From contig CM066728.1 in assembly GCA_033961575.1 (NCBI GenBank), positions 30,628,352 to 30,692,351 of the forward strand: DNA of 64,000 nucleotides. Reading direction: 5' to 3'. This stretch comes from Aselliscus stoliczkanus. Lineage: Eukaryota > Chordata > Mammalia > Chiroptera > Hipposideridae. A model generated the notes under the pieces. The model was not told where the DNA came from. It worked only from the letters and a program-made list of their open reading frames with translations, and made no database searches. Positions 46,250 to 57,939 of the stretch are shown here, piece by piece (positions within the stretch are counted from its first letter, which is position 1; the number at the start of each line of letters is the position of its first letter). Made by a program: the position numbers and the translations under genes.

Positions 46250-47092
46250 ATCTTTTTTTTAAATGGGGAAATCTTTATCTCTATTTGATTTTAAATGATA
46301 ATTTTCTGGGTAGAGTAATTTTGACTGTAGATTCTTGCTTTTCATCCCTCTGAATATTTTGTGCCAGTCCTTTCTGGCCTGCAAAGTTTCTGTTGAGAAA
46401 TCAGCTGACAGTCTTATGGGAGCTGTTTGTATATAATTACCTGCTTTTCTCTTCCTACATTTAAAATTTTTTTTCTCTTTAACTTTTAGCATTTGAATTA
46501 TGCTGTGTCTTGGTGTGAGCCTCTTTGAGTTCATCTTGTTTGAAAGTCTCTTCATTTACTGGACTTGCATATCTTTTTCCTTCTCCAGGTTAGGGAAATT
46601 TTCAGTCATTATTTCTTCAAATAGATTTTCAATCCGTGTCTTTCTTTTCTTTTTCTGGGACCTCTCTGTTGTGAATGTTAGTACACATGATGATGTCCCA
46701 GAGTTCCCTTAATCTATCCCTCATTGTTTTTATTCCTGCTTTTTTTTTCTTTTTTCTTTTCCAGTAGGGTGTTTCCCTCTACCTTGTCTTCCAGATTGCT
46801 GATTTGATCCTCTACTTTATCTAATCTGCTGATGATTCCCCCTAGTGCATTTTTCATTTCAGTTATTTGCTTTCTTCATTTCTGACTGGTTGTATTTTAT
46901 GTTTTCTGTCTCTTTGTTGTAGTTCTCACTGAGTTCATTTATTCTTTGTCCAAGTTTTTTGAGCATTCTTATTACCAAAGTTTTGAACTCTTTACCTAGT
47001 AAATTGATTCTTATGTTTCATTTAGTACTTTTTATCCTGGAGTTTTGGTCTGATCTTTCATTTGAGACATCATATTTCTTTGTCTCCTTATT
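46250..47092 (-). pseudogene. L1 ORF1 remnant
   Basis: The open frame 46259-46555 carries the ORF1 C-terminal signature 'PIRLSADFSTETLQARK' followed by 'FRGMKSKNLQSKLLYPENY'. This is the C-terminal domain used in RNA binding. The N-terminal coiled-coil half is out of frame, and the start codon equivalent near 47092 reads ATA. Span about 280 codons, normal for ORF1. Confidence 0.9.
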
Positions 47093-47279
47093 TTGGCTTA
47101 CTCTCTGTGTTTGTTTCTATATATTAGGTAGATCTGCTATATCTCCCAGTCTGAAAAGAATTGTCTATTTAAAAGGCATCCTAGGGGTCCCAGCAGTGCA
47201 GTTTCAGTGGAACCTGAGCTAGGGTCTCCAGAGGTTTTCCCTGTGTGGGTTGTGCATGTCTTACTGTTATAGTTAAGCC

Positions 47280-47830
47280 TTGATTGCTGCTGGCATTTCA
47301 GTGGGTGGAGTTGATGCTCAGGCTGACTTGCTGTGAGGGCCTGCTGAGACTAGTAAATGAGCTGTTTTGAGGGGGCTCACCCTAGTGAGCAGGATTTGAC
47401 TTAGTGGGGCTCTGGTACCAGTCTAGGCCACCCTTCAGGTGAGCTGATTGTGGTGCCAGTTGTGTGGGGCTCTATTGAGTTCTGATGCTGGCTACTGGGT
47501 GTGTTGGGTCTGGAGCCTTTTGGAAGGGGCTCTGGTGACAAGAAAGGTCTTCAGCTACTTGTGCCTGGCTGGGAGCCACTTGGTAGGAGCTACAAAGTGA
47601 CCTGTCATCATTTTCTTTTTGTGCTGGGATGTGAGACCCTTGGGATTGGCTATGCTGCAAGTCAAGTCTGGGTGCTGCTTGTGCCAAGCTTTGGACCCTT
47701 TGGTGTGAACTACAATGTGAGATGAGACTAGCCATCACTTGTGTGGGGTTTGTGGACCTTTGAGAGAGTCTTCAGTACAAGTCTAGGGCAGCCACTACTT
47801 GTGAGGTTTGTGCATTTGGAGGAAAGTCCA
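47280..47830 (-). repeat. 60-bp tandem units in L1 5' UTR
   Basis: 'cttgtg'-type unit starts fall at 47558, 47618, 47678, 47738 and 47798, exactly 60 apart, each followed by 'ggg..tg.g.acc.ttgg'. Fainter units extend left to about 47280. Sixty is a multiple of three, so sense-strand frames such as 47472-47738 (88 codons) repeat every 20 residues. Confidence 0.88.
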
Positions 47831-48611
47831 GAACAGGAGCCAAGGCAGGCTGCTTGTGTGAAGGAGCTGTTGGAAGAGGCTCCACCAGGGAGCAAGTTGG
47901 GTGGGGTGAGGTCTCAGAGGATCACCAGGACATAGAAAATAGTGTTAGCCATGTTAATGGCGATCACAGATTTGGAACCGGCTTACACTGAGCCAGCTTA
48001 TTTGGAGAAGCATTCTGCAAAGTAACAATAGTACCTGTTAGCGTTTCCATTCCCTGAGAGTTCCCCAATCCCTGCCCTTGTAGCCCTCATCCTGAAGTTA
48101 GTCAATTTAGTTTCTCCCCTTACATCCCTGGCACTTTGGAGTTGCTGCCCCTGTGCTGGAGCTTAGAGGTAGTAAATTTGTGCATTGGCCCTTTAAGAGA
48201 AGTGTGTCTCAGTCTCCTGTAGCCCTTTGTCTCTCTAGGACACAATCCCTCCTGATTTTCAAAGCCAGATGTTAGGGGGACTCCTCTTCCCTGTAATGGT
48301 ACCCTGGACTTAGGAGTCCAGTGTGAAGTTGGGACCCGTCACTCCTCAGGGGCACCTTCACAACCAAGATATCCCTCCAATTTTTTAACTTCTACACTGT
48401 GGGTATAGACCTGCCTGGTTGGCATCTCCACCCTTCCTACTTGTCTCAACATGGCTTCTTCTTTATATCTTCAGTTATAGGAAATCTGTTGAAGTAGTCT
48501 TCAGATAGTTCTCAGTGAATGCTTTTTCTGTTTTTTAGTTGTAAGTTTGATGTGATCGTGGGAGGAGGTAAGGTCAGAGTTTACCTACTCTGCCATCTTG
48601 AGTTCAACCCT

Positions 48612-49477
48612 CTATTTAATATTGTTTTGAAGTTATCCAGAAAGGAATAAGATAGGAACAGAGGTATAAAAGTTGGACAAGATGAGAGAAAATACATTAT
48701 TTCAAATAGCATTTAAATATAATTTGAGAGTTAACCACTGAACAACTATAAGTATCTAATATAGTAAAGACAATATAAATACAGACATTTTGCAGACTTG
48801 GTTAAAATAGCAATAAATCATTAGAAATTTATTGACAAGATAGATTCTATTCACAATAGTGAAACTAAATTATAGATAGATAAATATCAAGAAGAGTAAA
48901 AATAAATATGATACTAAAACAAATATGAAAAAAACTAAAAACGTAAATGCAAAAAATGAAGAAAATGAAATATATATCAAAGTTAAAACTCTATTGCAAT
49001 ACTATAATCCCTCCTCACTAAATTTGAAATCATTTTATCAAGTTAAAAACAAAAATTTTAATTTGGATCAGTATTGCTTTATGTTTACATAGTTCATCTA
49101 ATAGAAGAATATTATTTTGAAAAAAGAAAAGCTCTTAGTGGGAAATACAATACCAAAGTTAAAAACATACTAATTGAAACAGTGTATGATTCCAGTTAGA
49201 CTAAGCCAATTGTGTACACAGGAGATACTAGTATTTGCCAAGTAAAAAAAGCATTGTTTTTACAAAATATTTAATAGGTTATAAAATTATTAATATTTTT
49301 CCATTCCTTATATACAATGTTTGGTTAGAAACTAGTGTGTATGGTATTAGTTTAAGTATTTTTAGAAGTTATATGTACATTTAAAAATAGCATTAAACTA
49401 AGCTTTTTTTTCAGTTTCTTTGGACCTATTTATATTTTTAAATTTTATACAATGAAATAAAAAATAATTAAATGTGT
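48612..49477 (+). mobile_element. Possible decayed L1 ORF2 sequence
   Basis: 'attctattcacaatagtgaaact...atagataaatatcaag' recalls an ORF2 passage, but similarity is weak and the stretch is very AT-rich. No gene is seen. Confidence 0.3.
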
Positions 49478-49668
49478 TTTTTTAAATTTATTTATTTATA
49501 TATATTTTTAATTAGCTTCAGGTGTACAACAAAGTGCAACAGTTATACTTTTTACCCCTCAAAGTGACAACCCCTCTCCCCCAATTCTCCCTTCCCACTC
49601 CTCCCCCCCATATCATATTATCTATTACAATTCCTTTGACTCCCTTCCACCATATAATCCACATCCCG
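49478..49668 (-). mobile_element. L1 3' end fragment
   Basis: 'agcttcaggtgtacaacaaa...ctcaaagtgacaacccctct...atcatattatctattacaat' closely parallels 36829-36960. About 190 bases, strongly 5'-truncated. Confidence 0.92.
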
Positions 49669-51079
49669 TAATAAGTAAGTATTTAGGGAAACCTTGAATT
49701 TTTTACCTCATGACTTTATTGTTTGGTATTCTTCATATTAATAATGAGAAATGTTTACAAGGATTTATTTATATGCATATTAATTAGAGTATTATTTATT
49801 AGTAATCATATAATTATGTTGGAAAATGAAAGTTGTTAAATTAAGTCACATGTTTATATAACATTAAATATTACCTCTTAAAAATAAATATTCAAAGTCC
49901 ACTTAATAGCTTGTTCAAAATATTGAGTGAAAAGACAATATATCTGTTGAGAATTATAGTAAATACAACTGAAAGCAAAAAGAAAAAAAGAACATTAAGT
50001 GTAGTTATCTCTGCACAGTTGTGTTATAAGTGGGTAAAAATAACTTTCTGTAAAAAACATTCTAAAGTAACTGTATAACATATGTTATCAGATATATAAC
50101 CAATAAACAATATTGTATTTAAAAGAGTGGTAAACCTATAGTATCAGATACTAGAAAACTTTAGTGAGATAGGGGTTGCATTTATAACTAGAATTGAATA
50201 AAGAGAAGGCCTGGTGAGACCCTCTACCCTGGTGCCAGTTGGCAAACATTACGCATCAGTAAGCAGACTGAGTAGTACATGAATGTTGAAGAGGCAGTCT
50301 ATTCTTTCAAGTAACTCAGCAAATGAAGGTAAAGCAGGTTAGGGCGATGGTGGAAAACATGGAGTAATAATAAAGGAGAGATTTGAATCTAGATTAAATG
50401 ACAATGGAAAGACTCTAATACAGAAGGGCAAAGATACAAGGGAGAGGCCATATGATTGATAAAATAAAGTTCTTGAGGAAAAAGAAGGAAATAATTGGAA
50501 TGCAGAATAAATGAAAGAATTAGATAAGAAGTTGGTTGGATATCTTTGTTGTAGTACCTAAGGGAGGAGATGAAAGAGGGAAAATGACTTAAATAAATTT
50601 ATAGTTTGGATCCAAAATATGAAAGCATATTTTTTTCTGATATTTATAATTTTCACTATGAATAGGAAAGTATCAGGCCTGTGTAAAAGTCCATCCATTT
50701 TTTCCCCACAGATCTGTAATGCTACAAATAAATTTGTACTCAAATATTCAAACTTATAAAATATCTATTTATACTCATTAGTATTTCCAGAGCACTTAAA
50801 TTAGTGTTCTGTGTTATAAATATGAAAAGAGGAACCTTCTGCATGTTGGTAATTGGCCTCATAAATTAACCACAATCTAGAAATTGGAATTTTATTGCAA
50901 TCTAAAACAAGGAATTTTCTCTTTTCTTTTTTTTTGGACCTACCACAAAGGAGATGTATGACTACCTCTAAGTGCTATGCAAATACACGTTTTCTCAGTT
51001 ATTAGTTTGATAACAAAAAGTTTGATAATGCTGGATACTATATATCTAAGATTTTAAATAATGAGTACTCTTTCATATT
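49669..51079. other. Unassigned AT-rich DNA
   Basis: No supported gene or element. The open frame 50558-50743 (61 codons) is not recognisable. Confidence 0.45.
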
Positions 51080-51600
51080 GTTAATTTGAGAGAAATTAAT
51101 ATACCGACTCTGGAAAACAATTTACAATTCTGAGTAAAGTTAAAGACAGCGCTTTTGAATTTTACATGGCATGAACTTTCAAGGGTACAAGGAAACAGGC
51201 ATAAAGGTGTTCATTCATTATATTAGGAAAAAAAATGGAAACAACTTAATTTTCTAATAGTAGGGGAATGGAGTAACTATGGTTTATTCATTTGATGAAA
51301 CATTGTACAGACATTAAAATGAACTTATTACACATAAATAATGTATGTAATATATGATAGCCAATATGTATATTAAATTTAAAAATCAAGTTGTAAAAGG
51401 ATACTTATAGTATTGTAAAGTTACTGTCTTATTTATGAGTATAAACATTTATTGAAAAGTTATAAAAATATATATGGAAACTATAGGGAACAACTTCAGA
51501 GGAGTGGGATACAATTGGCAGGAAGGGAGAAATTATAAGGAATGGAGCTTTAGTTGTATCTATAACTTTTTCAATAAGAAATTCCTTAAATTTTTAAAAA
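51080..51600 (+). mobile_element. Ancient L1 3' end
   Basis: 'ggaaacaacttaattttctaatagtaggggaatgg' and 'aaaaatcaagttgtaaaagg', then '...acttcagaggagtgggatac', follow the 3' end of old mammalian L1s. Confidence 0.75.
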
Positions 51601-51784
51601 GAATAGGAAAGCTATTTGCATAAGTCAAATACAGTGATTGTGATCAAACACACGAATTCCTTTATCTCTGTAACTGACTTTGTTTACGGTAGATGGGCTT
51701 AAAATGGTTACTCACTAATTGGGGATTTAGAAAATAAATTAATGTGTAATATAAAGTATTTTCATGTGTAAGATTAAGTATTCT

Positions 51785-52200
51785 TTCATCTATCAATGGA
51801 CATCTAGGTTGCTTCCATATTTTGGCTATTGTAAAAATTGAACATAAGGGTGCATATATCTTTTCTAATTAGTGTTTTTATTTTCTTGGAATAAATGCCC
51901 AGAAGTAGAATTGCTGATTTGCATAGTAGCTCTATTTTTAATTTTTTAAGAAACTGCTAGAGGGGAGGGGGTTCAGGGGATGGGTGCAAGGGGTTAAGGG
52001 AAATAAGAGGCACAAACTTTCAGTTATATTTTAAAAAATCATGAGTTATAATGTACAGCACAGGGAGAGCAGTTGATACAGTAATAACTGTATGGTGACA
52101 ATGGTTACTAGAGTTACTGTGGTGATCAGATTGTAAAAAAAATATTTTGAATCATTATGTTGTACATCTGAAACTAATATAATATTGTATATTAACTATA
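51785..52200 (+). mobile_element. L1 with 5' inversion (twin-priming structure)
   Basis: 51785-51955 reads as the complement of L1 ORF2 ('ggacatctaggttgcttcca', 'ataaatgcccagaagtagaa'). 51960-52200 reads forward as the L1 3' UTR ('gtactgtggtgatcagattg'-like passage, 'atgttgtacatctgaaacta'). An inverted 5' part joined to a forward 3' part is the known product of twin priming. Confidence 0.75.
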
Positions 52201-52206
52201 TATTTT

Positions 52207-52355
52207 TTTCTTTTGTTTTTTAGCTGAGCCATCTTGCCACCTGTTGGCAGCTTAGCAGCAGCTCAGCTCGGGCTAGGCATCGAACTGCTGTTGCTCAGAG
52301 CTCAGCTTGCACACTTGAGCGAGCTCTTAAGCAACTGAGCCATTCGGCTGGCCCC
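52207..52355 (-). mobile_element. tRNA-derived SINE, CTCAG-type head
   Basis: On the minus strand: GGGGCCAGCCGAATGGCTCA head, 'gagctctgagcaacagca', then '...gctgctaagctgccaacagg' ending in an A-rich tail. Same family as 23407 and 25675 but lacking the long body. Confidence 0.85.
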
Positions 52356-52954
52356 AATACTTTAATTTTTAAATGTGCAAAAAAACCCACAACGGAGTAT
52401 TTATGAAGTAGGATATTTGAGAAGATGAATGAGGCAGGCAGTCCAGCAATAAGATAGGAAGGAGACAAATTCCATCTGGATCTGTCAAAAAACTCAGGAA
52501 TTGACCTTCAGGTAAGAGCTAGGGTTTTAAAATTCAGACTCAAGATAAATGTTTAAAAATCTGTTAAAATGCAAATTGAATGTTTTTGTGTTCCTATAAA
52601 ATATAATACCAGAATTATTGATTGGAGATTATGGAGAATTATAAGCTCAAGGACAAACTGTCTAATGATTAGAGATACATTTATTTGAACTAAACATCCA
52701 GTGATGAATTTTATACCTCTAAATGATCAATTCAGTTGCCTAATACTTGAAGCCAGAGGTTAGGATTTTATAGAAAATGTAAATACTTAGTTTCCAGCAA
52801 CTGAAAGGTTTCAGGAAGCATTTCTCTGAGGTTTCTGAGTGTGTGGCTAGATTTGATGAATATGAAGATTGCATCTTAGTTTAAATTAAAACTAATGGAA
52901 GGAGAGGGTGGAAGAGAAGAAGGAAGAAAGGATTCTTTTATTTTTATGTTTAAT
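52356..52954. other. Unassigned AT-rich DNA
   Basis: Nothing recognised. Confidence 0.45.
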
Positions 52955-53090
52955 GAAAGTGATGTTCTGAGGTGCTGGTAAATTCTGTTTCTTGAATTGG
53001 GTGGGCTTTTATGGATGTGATAGTACATTGGGATAGCTTTTCATGATTTGTGAACTTTTTGCTTCTGTACCCTACTTCAATAAAAAAAGG
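52955..53090 (+). mobile_element. Old L1 3' end fragment
   Basis: 'ttctgaggtgctggtaaattctgtttcttg...gatttgtgaactttttgctt...cttcaataaaaaaagg' is the end of an L1M-type element. The overlapping minus-strand ORF is therefore discounted. Confidence 0.7.
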
Positions 53091-53980
53091 AACTCTGTGG
53101 AATTTAAATTTTGCAAGTTCAGTGATCAGATTGCTGGTCAACATCAAGTTGAAGTAGATCTGTATAATATGTAGGTGTGAAAATACCATGACCTCATAAG
53201 TCATCAAATCTCATTTTGACTTTTTGAGATTGATAGATGAAAAGTTCAAAAGAAAATAAGATAATTAGTCTGTAAAGCTTCTCTGGGGGCTTAATGAACT
53301 CAAGGAGATAAAAGGGCATTTCAAAGTTTCTATTACTAAAATACTTAATATTAATTAAGCACAGCAACTTTTTTTCATTGGTTTCAATTTTTATTGGTCA
53401 TGGTGATGAGATGCAGTATTTCCATCAGTATTTAAATGCAACTGATCCATATGTTGCCCCAAACTATTCACTTCTAGACTCTGAATAAACATGGAATACT
53501 ATGGAAATGAAGGCTATATGGAAATGGGGACTATTGTACTTTCAACTGTGCAACTAGAATACAGCTGCAAGGTTCACATAGAAAATTTGGATATGAACTA
53601 ATAACTATGATTACCAACTTGATGCCATTTGTGAAAGGCTTTATGAATGTTCATTTTTTTCACCTCTGAGAATCACTTACCTTCACTATAACTTAGATTA
53701 CATATCACAGCCTTTTTCTGGGGCATATCCCTAGCATATTTTTAATGAAGAGCTAGGGGGAAATTATTTTGTTTTAATTTCTTTTAATTTACATTGACTT
53801 GGAATCTGCTTGGATAATCCTAGAAGCTCCTTGTGCTGTGAATTCATGTAACTACTAGCAGAGTATTTTCTGAAGATATATATTTTTTGAGAGCACCTTG
53901 ATACAGAGCCAATTCCTTAGTCCACCAGCTTTTATGTGACAAAGTCATACGTTTTTGTCAACTTTTTAATTGATAGAATT
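53091..53980. other. Unassigned DNA
   Basis: No gene or repeat identified. Confidence 0.45.
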
Positions 53981-53995
53981 CCAAAAATAGAGTAT

Positions 53996-53999
53996 GTAT

Positions 54000-54030
<31 letters not shown>

Positions 54031-54473
54031 TTAAAAGATTTTATTGGGGAATTGGGGGAGGGGAACAGCGTTGGGGAATCGAGGAAGGGGAACAGACAAG
54101 TTGCTGTCTTCTTGTTCTTCAGTCTTGTTGTGGAGACATTGCTTCACTGGCCCATTTTGGTATCCTCATTGCGCTCTTCCTGGATCAGGCAGATCAGTCG
54201 CTGTCCTCTAGATGGTCGCTCACCACTGCTAGTGGCAGCTCAAGCTGGCTACCTGCCGCTCACACTGGCTGCCAGCCTCTCACTGTGGCCTAAAGCAGCT
54301 TACTGCAGCAGGGGCTGCAGCCTACACCATCGCAGGGGCTCGCACAGCCCAATTCCAGGTGGAGCTGTTGTTAGCTGTACAGGGAAGTGTCACTGGCCCT
54401 CATATGTGGGTTCTGAACCAGGGCTACTGGCGTCCCAAACCAGCTCTTAACCAATGTGCCACTCGGCTGGCCC
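53996..54473 (-). mobile_element. Long tRNA-derived SINE with TTTA tail
   Basis: TTTA repeats, then 'aaagattttattggggaatt' (complement of the AATAAA tail), the GC-rich body with 'tgcagcaggggctgcagcct', and the head complement '...ccactcggctggccc'. Left flank CCAAAAATAGAGTAT (53981-53995) and right flank CCAAAATAGAGTAT (from 54474) are the target duplication, differing by one A. Confidence 0.95.
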
Positions 54474-54559
54474 CAAAAATAGAGTATTTAAAATAATAAA
54501 GTATATGCTCTTTTTTCTTTTTATTTATAATCTTCAATTATCCAACACATGTATTTAGT

Positions 54560-54720
54560 CCTGCTTAAAATAATGATAAAAAACCATAGTTAACATTTGT
54601 GATGCACTTTAGAAACATAAGCATAACAATCTTATGAAGCAATTAGGATCATTTTACCTGTTGCATGGAATTGTAAATTGAGAGTTCAGTCAGAGAAGTA
54701 ACTTTCCAGCTCCCAAAACA
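54560..54720 (-). mobile_element. MIR fragment
   Basis: 'gcaattaggatcattttacc...aaattgagagttcagtcagagaagtaact' is the complement of the MIR core. Divergent. Confidence 0.5.
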
Positions 54721-55110
54721 AAGCCCCTTCTACTATGGACCACTCCTTCTAGATGTTTTCTCTTGGGTGATGGACTATTTCGTCTTTTAATCTGTAGTTT
54801 TAATTCCTAGAAACATCTTTGATTATTTCTTTAAATGTTTGGTAGAATTTACCTGTGAAGCTGTCTGGTCCTGGGCTTTTATTTGCTGTGAGTTTCTTGA
54901 TTCCTGCTTGAATTTCACTGCTAGCAATTGATCTGTTCAGATTCTGTTTCCTCCTAGTGTAGGCTTGGAGGGTTGTATGTTTCTAGAAATTTATCCATGT
55001 CTTCTAGATTGTCCAATTTGTTGGCATATAATTGTTTACAATATTCTTTAATGTTCCTTTGCATTTCTGGTGTCAATTGTAATCTCTCCTCTTTCATTTT
55101 TTATTTTATA

Positions 55111-55648
55111 CAAGGTCAGACAATTAAGTTCACAAACTTGTTGCAAGGATGTTGCTGAACATTTTTGATTTCAGAGGTATTATTCATTATGAATTTGTAC
55201 CAACTGGACAAACAGTTAACCAAATTTACTATTTGGAAGGGCTGAAAGGACTGCATGAAAAAGCTGGACCTGAACTTTTCGCCAACAATTCATGGCTCTT
55301 GCATCAGGACAATGTACCAGCTCACATGGCATTGTCTGTGAGGGAGTTTTTAGCCAGTAAACAAATAACTATTGGAACACCCTCCCTGCTCACCTGATCT
55401 GGTCCCCAATGACTTCTTTTATTACCCAAAGATAAAGGAAATATTGAAAGGATGACATTCATTCAGGACACCAAGGGTAATACAATGACAGCTCAGATGG
55501 CCATTTCAGAAAAAGAGTTCCAAAATTGCTTTGAAGAGTGGACAAGGCGCTGGCCTCAGTGCATAGCTTCCCAAGGGGAGTACTTAGAAGTTGACCATAG
55601 TGATATTCAGCAATGAGGTATGTAACACTTTTTCTAGGACGATCTTCG
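55111..55648 (+). mobile_element. Internally deleted mariner, 538 bp, in L1
   Basis: Left end CAAGGTCAGACAATTAAGTT next to TA (55109-55110). The right inverted repeat is largely gone ('ctaggacgatcttcg' before TA at 55649-55650). It has the same internal deletion as 40373-40944, with the terminal repeat joined to mid-transposase sequence. Transposase runs on the plus strand, opposite to the L1. Confidence 0.9.
55149..55620 (+). pseudogene. Mariner transposase C-terminal half, frameshifted
   Basis: The frame 55149-55397 shows 'IHYEFVPTGQTVNQ', then 'LLHQDNVPAHMALSVREFLA', keeping the catalytic aspartate (HQD). A frameshift just after 'ASKQIT' throws the PPYSPDLAPSDFF-equivalent out of frame. 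The N-terminal DNA-binding domain is deleted. Inactive. Confidence 0.9.
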
Positions 55649-56929
55649 TATATTTGTGTTCTCTCTCTTTTTTTTTGTTTAATGAGTCTAGCTAGAGACT
55701 TGTCAGTTTTATATATCAAAGAACCAGCTCTTAGTTTCTTTAATCTTTTCTATTTTCTCTTTCATTTATTTCTCCTCTGGTTTTAATTATTATTTCCTTC
55801 CTTCTAGTTGCTTTGGGTTTTGTTTGTTCCTCTTTTTCTAGTTTCTTTAGTGGTAAATTTAAACTGTTTACTTGGGATCTTTCCTGCTTCTTGAGGTAAG
55901 CATGTAACACTATAAATGCTTCTCTTATAATTACTTTTGCTGCATCCCATAAATTTTATAAGGGTGCTCTTATGCTGGGTACTTAGATATTTACAATTGT
56001 TATTATATATCCTTTTCTTGGATTGACATCTTTAACATTAATATCTCTTTTTTTTATCCCTTTTTAGAGTCTTTATTTGGAAGTCTATTATATCTGATAC
56101 AAGTATTGCTAACCCATTTTTTTTTTTTGCATTCTATTTGCATAGATTGTCTTTTTTTCCATCCCTTCACTTTCACTCTGTGTGTGTCTTTTGGTCTAAA
56201 GTGAGTTTCTTATAAGCAGCATATAGATGGGCCACGTTTCTTTTATCCATTCTGCCACCCCTTTATCTTTTGATTGGAGCATTTAGTCCATTTACATTTG
56301 GAGTGATTATAGATAGGTATGTGCTTATTGCCATTTTGTTAATTTGTTTGGGCTGTTCCTTTCTTCTTCTGCTGTCTTTCTTTTGATGTGCTGGTTTTTC
56401 TTAGTGTTTTGAATGGATTCCTTTCTCTTCATAGTGTGTGTACTTTTTTGGTTAATGGTTACTGTGAGGTTCATACATATCCATCTGCATCTATAGCAGT
56501 TTCTTTTAAGATGATTGGCATTTAAATTCAATCGTATTCTAAAAAATAAAAAAAATAAAATGAAACAAAATAAAATAGAAAATAAATAGAAACACTACAT
56601 TTTTACTCCCTCCTCCACTCTGTTTTTGATGTCATGTTTTATATTGTTTTGTGTATCCCCTTATTGTTTATTATAGTTATAATTTCCCTACTATTGTTTT
56701 TAACCTTCACATTAACTTTTCAAGTGGTTGATTCACTATAAATACTATATATTTGCATTAACTAGTGAGATTTTTTTTTTCTTTCCTGTATTTTATTATT
56801 TCTGGTTAAGGCCTTTTCTGCATAAAGAACAAGTAACCTTTAACACTTTTAATAAGGTCATTTTAATGGTTGTGAACACCTTTAGTTTTTCCTTATCTGA
56901 GAAAGCCTTTATCTTTCATTCTGAATGAT

Positions 56930-57665
56930 AACCTTGCTGGATATACTACTTTAGGATGTAGATTCCTTTCTTTCAGCATTTTAAAGATATCCTGCCACTC
57001 TCTTCTGACCTGTAAAGTTGGTTCTGAGAAATCAAGTGATGATGGCCTTATGGTATTTTCCTTATCTGTGACTTAATGTTTCATTCTTGCTGTCTTTAAG
57101 GTTGTCTCTTTATCCTTAAATTTTGCCATTTTAATTATGTCTTGGTGTGGATCTTTTTGGGTTCACCTTGTTTGGAATTCTCTGTGCTTCCTGAACCTGG
57201 GTGTCTGTCTCCTTACCCAGATTAGGAAAGTTTTTAGACATTATTTTTTTCAAATATTCCCTTCTCCTTTCTCTCTTGCTTCTCCTGGAATACCTATAAT
57301 GCAAATGTTAGGGTGCTTGATATCATCCCAGTGACCTCTTAAAATATGCTGTTCTGCTTGGTGATTTCCACTATTCTGCCTTTCATGCCACTAATCCATT
57401 TTTTCTGAAATAAAAAATCTGCTATTGATTCCTTCCAATATATTCTTCATTTCAGTTATTGTGTCTTCATCTCTGATTTGTTCTTTATTACATTTTCTAT
57501 TTCTTTGTTGAAGTGCTTTCTGAGTTCCTCTATTGTACTCTCAAGTTGGTTGAACATCCTTATGACTATTGATTTGCCTTCATTATTAGGCAAATTACTT
57601 ATCTCTGTTTCATTAGGGTTTTTCTCTTGTTCTATCTTTTGGAGCATATTCTTCTGTCTCCCCAT
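56930..57665 (-). pseudogene. L1 ORF1 remnant
   Basis: The open frame 57456-57665 begins 'MGRQKNMLQKIEQEKNPNET' and continues 'LPNNEGKSIVIRMFNQLEST' into a charged segment with heptad-like spacing, consistent with the ORF1 coiled-coil. It stops after 69 codons. The C-terminal part can be followed only as nucleotide similarity. Confidence 0.8.
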
Positions 57666-57939
57666 TTTGTTGGACTTTTTGTTTGTTCCTATGAGTTAGA
57701 TAGAATAGCTATTCCTCCCAGTCTTGAAAGTGTGGTCTCTATAGACAGTGTTTAATAGTTTTGGCAGGCCAGTTGTCATCAGGGCAGGCTCATACAGTGC
57801 CTGATGTGTCACCTGGCCTGAAAGACTGAGTTCTGGTTGGGGCCGTCTAGTGTGTGTACGCTTCCTTGCCTTTCTCATACCAGTAGGGCTGCTTTGTGTG
57901 CTCATGTCTCAATGCCTCAATACCCCTCCAACTCTGCCC

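Larger units (their letters stand above)
41533..48611 (-). mobile_element. End-to-end LINE-1, about 7.1 kb with a nested SINE
   Basis: Order on the minus strand: 5' end with the AAGATGGCA motif (complement at 48591-48600), 5' UTR 48611-47093, ORF1 47092-46250, inter-ORF spacer 46249-45590 (holding a SINE), ORF2 45589-41865, 3' UTR to 41533. ORF2 keeps its expected span of about 3.7 kb but is full of stops. No clear target duplication was found. Confidence 0.94.
54825..56334 (-). pseudogene. L1 ORF2 N-terminal remnant, interrupted
   Basis: Start codon at 56334 by alignment with the ORF2 start at 45589. The endonuclease region follows to about 55700, then the mariner, then a short RT-region segment to 54825. 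No long open frame remains. Confidence 0.75.

Noticed and set aside
47558..47830. CRISPR-like array (regular 60-base spacing)
   Set aside because: Units are contiguous and diverged with no constant repeat and unique spacers. The context is a mammalian L1 5' UTR.
52950..53207. 85-codon minus-strand frame
   Set aside because: Overlaps an old L1 3' end on the opposite strand. No recognisable domain.
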